From assembly GCA_963920765.1 (NCBI GenBank), contig OY987246.1, forward strand, positions 16,922,868 to 16,986,867: a DNA stretch of 64,000 nucleotides. Reading direction: 5' to 3'. Within the stretch, counting starts at the first letter, position 1; every line of letters starts with the position of its first letter. Position numbers and translations under genes: made by a program. This DNA is from Ulota crispa. Its lineage: Eukaryota; Streptophyta; Bryopsida; Orthotrichales; Orthotrichaceae. Under the pieces are notes generated by a model. That model saw only the letters and a program-made list of their open reading frames with translations, made no database searches and was not told the origin of the DNA. Below are positions 59,743 to 64,000 of this stretch, in pieces.

Positions 59743-60149
59743 ATTACTATAGGTTGTTAGCAGATTTGGCATAAAATAATTCCCCAAAATTTTGCCTAAT
59801 TATTCTATAAATTAATCTCCAAAAATGCCCAATATCAAACAAATTAAAAAATTGAAATGTCAAAGATTATGAAAGTCATTAAGCTTAATTAACAATAGAA
59901 GATCAAGGTTGATTCCAAGAGGGCTCAATCTATTACAAATTTTATACCAGAGACTAGTTTTAGAAAGTTAAAAATGCTTAGAAAAAGGCTTAGTTCTACT
60001 AAAAAAATTGGTTGAATGCCAAATAGTAACAACTTTTTTTGAAAGTGCCCAATCTTGTTTAATTACAAAATCTAATGCCGAATTGGTTTTTCCTCAAAAA
60101 TTAATCAATTTGGCAAAGACCTGCCAAATTTGCTACCAACCTACAGTAG
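59743..60149. mobile_element. MITE family H, copy 2
   Basis: TACTATAGGTTGTTAGCAGA to GCTACCAACCTACAGTAGTA, ~407 bp, inverted relative to copy 1. Confidence 0.87.
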
Positions 60150-60734
60150 TATGAGTTTTTCCAAAACACCAAAAAAGGCCTTACCCACCCCAAAATCGAC
60201 CACAAACCTTAATGGATTAAAAAATAATTAAAAACTAGTCACTAAAAATGTTTAATTGGCAAATGCATTAGATTTTGTGACAATTCCTTTTGCAATTCTT
60301 CCATCGCAATCAATCTCCCTAACAATGGGCTGCCACATTCTTGGCAACTCCAAATACATAGAGAATTAAAACTTCAGGTTATAAAAGCCAACCTCATTAT
60401 GAGTCCGCAAACTCTTCAAAGAGGTCGCTCCAAGAATTTCACACGTAACAAGGACCTCTTTTTATTTTTTTTAGGGCACTTACCGGTGCTTTGGCTAAGG
60501 ATGTCTTACTTAGTACACCAAAGACTTGGTATATTGCAAATACATGTTTGTGGGGCTAAGGTGGAAAAACTCAAAATTTTCATTTGCCAAAACATATGAG
60601 AGTTAAGAAACTGATTTTAGGGAGATTCAATTTGCAAATTTATAATCCATTTTTGGGTTTAGAGACCTTGGTTTTAGATTGAATAACAAAAGGGGAAATG
60701 TTGAGCAACCACAAAATCTAGGCAAGTTTTTACT
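60150..60734. other. Spacer with an old duplicated segment
   Basis: 60290-60500 matches 34750-34960 (TTTTGCAATTCTTCCATC, ACTCTTCAAAGA, CACACGTAACAAGG). No gene recognised. Confidence 0.55.
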
Positions 60735-61623
60735 TTAACCCCTAGAGGACCAAAGTCCCCCCAAGGGACTTTTGAAATTTTGGGTAGGCTTGTGTGACCT
60801 CAAATTTTTACATGATTTTTTGAAACTTTTTATGAGTGTGTAGGAATGTATATGGTTTGTGGGATGCAAAAAATCATGTGATTATGTCACACGGTTCACA
60901 AGTTATGGGCTTTTATTGGTCAAAAGCAGTTTGCGGGGCAGCTTGGGCAAGGGAAGAAAATTGACTTTGGAGGGGGGGAGCAAGGAGGAGTTGCCACATG
61001 TTGCTCTAGTAGTCTCCATTATTTTGTCATTGTGCCCTTGCATTTCCAATTAGGAGGTCATATTGGGCTTTGGGAGCTTCTAAATGCTAGAGATTTTGAG
61101 TTTTTTAACCTTTTTTTTTTACATTGAAGTTCATGCTAATCTTCAAACACATTGTTTGGATTTTTCATATCTAAAATCATGACATTGGTGGGAAACTTCA
61201 CTCAAAAATCTCATAGTGTATTTGCAAACTTGTCATATGGTGGCATTGCAATATATTTTAGGATGTGTTCTTTGTCTTTGATTGCCTTGAAAATTGGTGT
61301 ACAAAGGCCTAACTTGATTACCTATAAGATAAAATTACAACTTCAAGGCCTGTAGTGCAAAAAAATTAGCAAATGGTAATCAACCATCTGAAATTTTTGG
61401 GCACAAGGGAAAAAAAACTTTTCCCTTTAGATGCTCATAACTTTCAATCCGTATGGTCAAATGTCACAAAAATTTCAGTGATTCTTTTTCTACAAGTGCA
61501 TTACAAGATTCAATGGTTGGATTTTCAAGAACAATATTTTGTTGAAATTTTTGATGAACGCAGCAACATGAGCAGTTTTGAGTGGTTTTTGGCAAAAAAT
61601 AGCCTAGGTAGGTTAGGGTTTAA
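60735..61623. mobile_element. Family-E MITE, 889 bp, reverse orientation
   Basis: TTAACCCCTAGAGGACCAAA to GGTAGGTTAGGGTTTAA. GAGCAGTTTTGAGTGGTTTT near the right end is the reverse of the left-end mark in the other copies. Shares TTAA with the next element. Confidence 0.87.
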
Positions 61624-61853
61624 CCCCTAAATGACCCATGGGGATAATAGACATATTGCCATACAGTTGGCAATTTCCACCTACAAGAAGTTATATTTGG
61701 AATCTCAAATAGCTCACTAGAACCACATTGATTTATATTCCAACTTCTTTGATAACTTCAAATGTAGTGAAGATGTGAATCTTTTCAAAATAAAAATTAA
61801 ATTATCCTATATTGTTTTGACCACAAAGACACTTTCAGGTGTTTAAGAGTTAA
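61620..61853. mobile_element. Family-E short element, 234 bp
   Basis: TTAACCCCTAAATGACCCAT to TCAGGTGTTTAAGAGTTAA; interior as 48602-48835. Joined to the left element through one TTAA. Confidence 0.88.
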
Positions 61854-63579
61854 CTATTGTTTGTAACAAAAGGTAAGAATCTCCACCTTGGACTCACAAG
61901 CAAGAATGTGCAGCATACATAACATTATTAACCTTCACTAGGGGTCCATCTTGTTCCCAAATATGAGGATCCTTATTGAATACCATCCGCCAGATCTAAA
62001 CCGATAACCAATCAACATTGAAAATTCTATAACTAAACCCTTCCCCAGGTATATAGGAAGGGAATATTCCTCCACTGCTGGGAGGAATAAACCCTGGTGA
62101 ACCATGTTATGTACCAAGCCATAACTTACCTGAGCAATTTACAAAGTACTCCAGATACTTGTACAGCTGTACAGATTTCGACAATATTTTTTCTTCTTTT
62201 CTCTTTTCTTTTGCTTTTTCCCTCCGTTTATTCCGATGAACTGAGTTTTAAAACAAGCTGACAATTTCAAAAAGGATTGGCCTCGTGTGTAGCTTTGCAG
62301 TGTCAATCGATAGGGATGCATCCAACGATGGCCATCACCTCTGACTGTCACCATTGGTCAGCCATTTTGCGCGTGGGAAGGCCAGAAGTTTCAGTACAAA
62401 TCTGCCGACTATCCACGAATGTAGGATGATTTGAAACCACACTAAAAGGTGCATTTACATTGCCTTCCCTTGGAAAGTTACCTCATTACTTATTGCTTGG
62501 CAATTTGGAGGTGCATGTAATTCTTTAGAATATTAGGATGTCTAGATGCTGTTAGTAACAACAATGATGCTACAAAAAAACAAACCAATTCTTTATCATA
62601 TTATTAAGATTACTATGATCTCTATAATATCATATCTTGACCTTTTCAATATTATACTTCCATTTTTTGTGATATTATCATATAGATACAATTTGAAAAC
62701 TTACAAACTTTTTTACTTTGCATTCTATTTAACATATGAAAATCCTAATAAAGTTCTAATGACAAATGCATAACGCAACAAGTGCCAACTTCAAGTTGTT
62801 AGAAATTGTTAGTTGCAATAATTATTCATATAGTGTAAAATGTCAAGAAATTAGTGGTGGAGGCAAATGCACTATTTAGTGTTGGAATGAATTTCTTTGG
62901 CGGACTTGATTCTTTATTAGGGAGGGTTCATTCCATTGCACATACATTAATGTGTGCCAAGGTGGAAAATCTTAGTTCTTTTTTTAACAAACAAGAGAAA
63001 AATAATAGTTTCCCTTCTATTTTAACATTGTTCAATATTATCCTCTTTCTAAGTTCTAGACAAAATTGGGGTCTCTAAATCCAAATGTGAGTTCAAAATT
63101 CTCAAATTCAATCTTTTCATAAGTAAAAATCTAAACTCTTACATATTAGCAATCTATCAAAATCAAAGTAGTGATTACTGAAAATTCGATTTTTGATAAA
63201 TCAAGCAGTTAGAGAGTTTTGACAATAGTAACTTTGGTTGTTACAAGTTGGTTGGCATTGATTTGCAACTTAATTCAAAAGTGTCAATACGAGAAGGTGC
63301 AGACAAAAGCGTGACAAAAACATTTTCCACTTGGTACAAGATACCACTCATGAGGTTCTAATCATGAACTAGCTCACATATGTTGGTAACCTCAATTTGC
63401 TAGCACCTGTTGCGAAGCATTTCTTATTTTGATTTAGGTAGGCAACCAATTAATCACAAATGCAAGCCATCATTGCATGGTTTGAGCCAAACGTGATCGT
63501 GAATTTGGTGGCCAAGAGCCATGTGGACTAATCAATTAATAATTTGAGTGTGAATATGCACGCATCTTTGCACACTTTA
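61854..63579. other. Spacer with MITE remnants; possible exon near 62.1-62.4 kb
   Basis: 62123-62400 is less AT-rich and, on the minus strand, ends in a donor-like CTCAG/GTAAGT (about 62131); it could be a leader exon of a minus-strand gene, but no protein domain is visible. About 62440-62885 resembles family L (GTGCATTTACATTGCCT to GGCAAATGCACTATTTAGTG), with a CTCTATAATATCAT repeat inside (62615-62790). Confidence 0.4.
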
Positions 63580-64000
63580 GAGCATCTCCACCGGTTGGCT
63601 CTGGCATGTCATTCACCATGGCCTTAGGATTGTTTTTGATTTTAGAGTGTCCAGCATTGACAAAGTGATAGCAAATTTTGTCCAGCCGCATCAAAGAAGG
63701 TTTCGAGCACTATCAACTGCCGTGGTAATTTTCATTTGTAGCGTGCTTGAATTATGGCTTTGACACTTTTATTTATTGCCTTGATGGTTAGTGAGGCCCC
63801 AATTTATTTGCCATCAATTCTCTAAAGTCTAAACTATTGACTTGCCCATCCTATTGTGGCAAAGATGTCTAGAGCATCCCATGCTACAATGACAAAGATG
63901 CCTGGAGCATCCATAAATTGCAGTTATTTTTGGCATAGCTTTTAATTCCAAACCTTGTAATGCATCCTCTTAAACTCAATCTGGTGGACACGAGAATTAT
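63580..64000. mobile_element. Tourist-like MITE, family G copy 4, probably running to the window edge
   Basis: TTA-GAGCATCTCCACCGGTTGGC left end matches copies 2 and 3. A GGAGCATCC stretch near 63905 is a weak candidate for the other end. No gene recognised. Confidence 0.65.

Noticed and set aside
62139-62354. Lysine-rich small protein on the minus strand
   Set aside because: No domain, and a donor-like site follows. Kept only as a possible leader exon.

Overview
The window looks like nuclear DNA of a plant, most likely a non-flowering land plant or a close streptophyte relative; I cannot name the species. The supporting evidence is intron-rich genes of plant families (IST1-like ESCRT factor, small thaumatin-like protein, GT34 xyloglucan xylosyltransferase, a ZCF37-type NPYxxRGLxKF protein), GT-AG introns, a telo-box upstream of one gene, and AT-rich intergenic DNA packed with short inverted-repeat elements. 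No operons, rRNA, tRNA or CRISPR arrays were found, and no LTR-type or virus-like element was recognised.

Layout. 0.5-1.6 kb: a 22-bp minisatellite whose flank is itself duplicated. 3.8-8.5 kb (+): six-exon IST1-like gene with a very long repetitive tail. 9.8-12.0 kb (-): three-exon thaumatin-like gene with a GC-AG intron. 12.2-25 kb: gene-free, an old direct segmental duplication (12.2-15.5 versus 18.4-23.3 kb) cut up by MITEs. 25.1-29.9 kb (-): four-exon GT34 gene whose introns are loaded with MITEs. 36.0-38.4 kb (-): two-exon dTDP-glucose 4,6-dehydratase (RmlB type), closest in character to bacterial enzymes and the best candidate for lateral transfer. 43.5 kb: a broken gene fragment. 44.1-45.7 kb (-): intronless membrane protein with an N-terminal ZCF37-like motif. 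46-64 kb: no convincing gene; MITEs, three more tandem repeats and a 129-bp alternating purine-pyrimidine tract.

The mobile fraction sorts into families by termini. (E) elements ending in TTAA-CCCYTAAAGGAC, piggyBac-like, about 17 full or partial copies, several sharing one TTAA. (C, D) MULE-like MITEs with 9-10 bp target duplications. (G) Tourist/PIF-Harbinger-like elements with GAGCATC ends and TAA/TTA duplications. (F) one Stowaway-like element. (A, B, H-L, N, P) further unassigned inverted-repeat families. None carries a visible transposase, so all appear non-autonomous.

The genes do not form one pathway. Two concern nucleotide-sugar or cell-wall chemistry (XXT in the Golgi; RmlB making dTDP- or UDP-4-keto-6-deoxyglucose), one endosomal sorting, one secreted defence. 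The most unusual items are the RmlB gene with a spliceosomal intron, the TTAA element swarm, the XXT intron that is almost wholly transposon, and the 135-bp triplication inside the IST1 tail.
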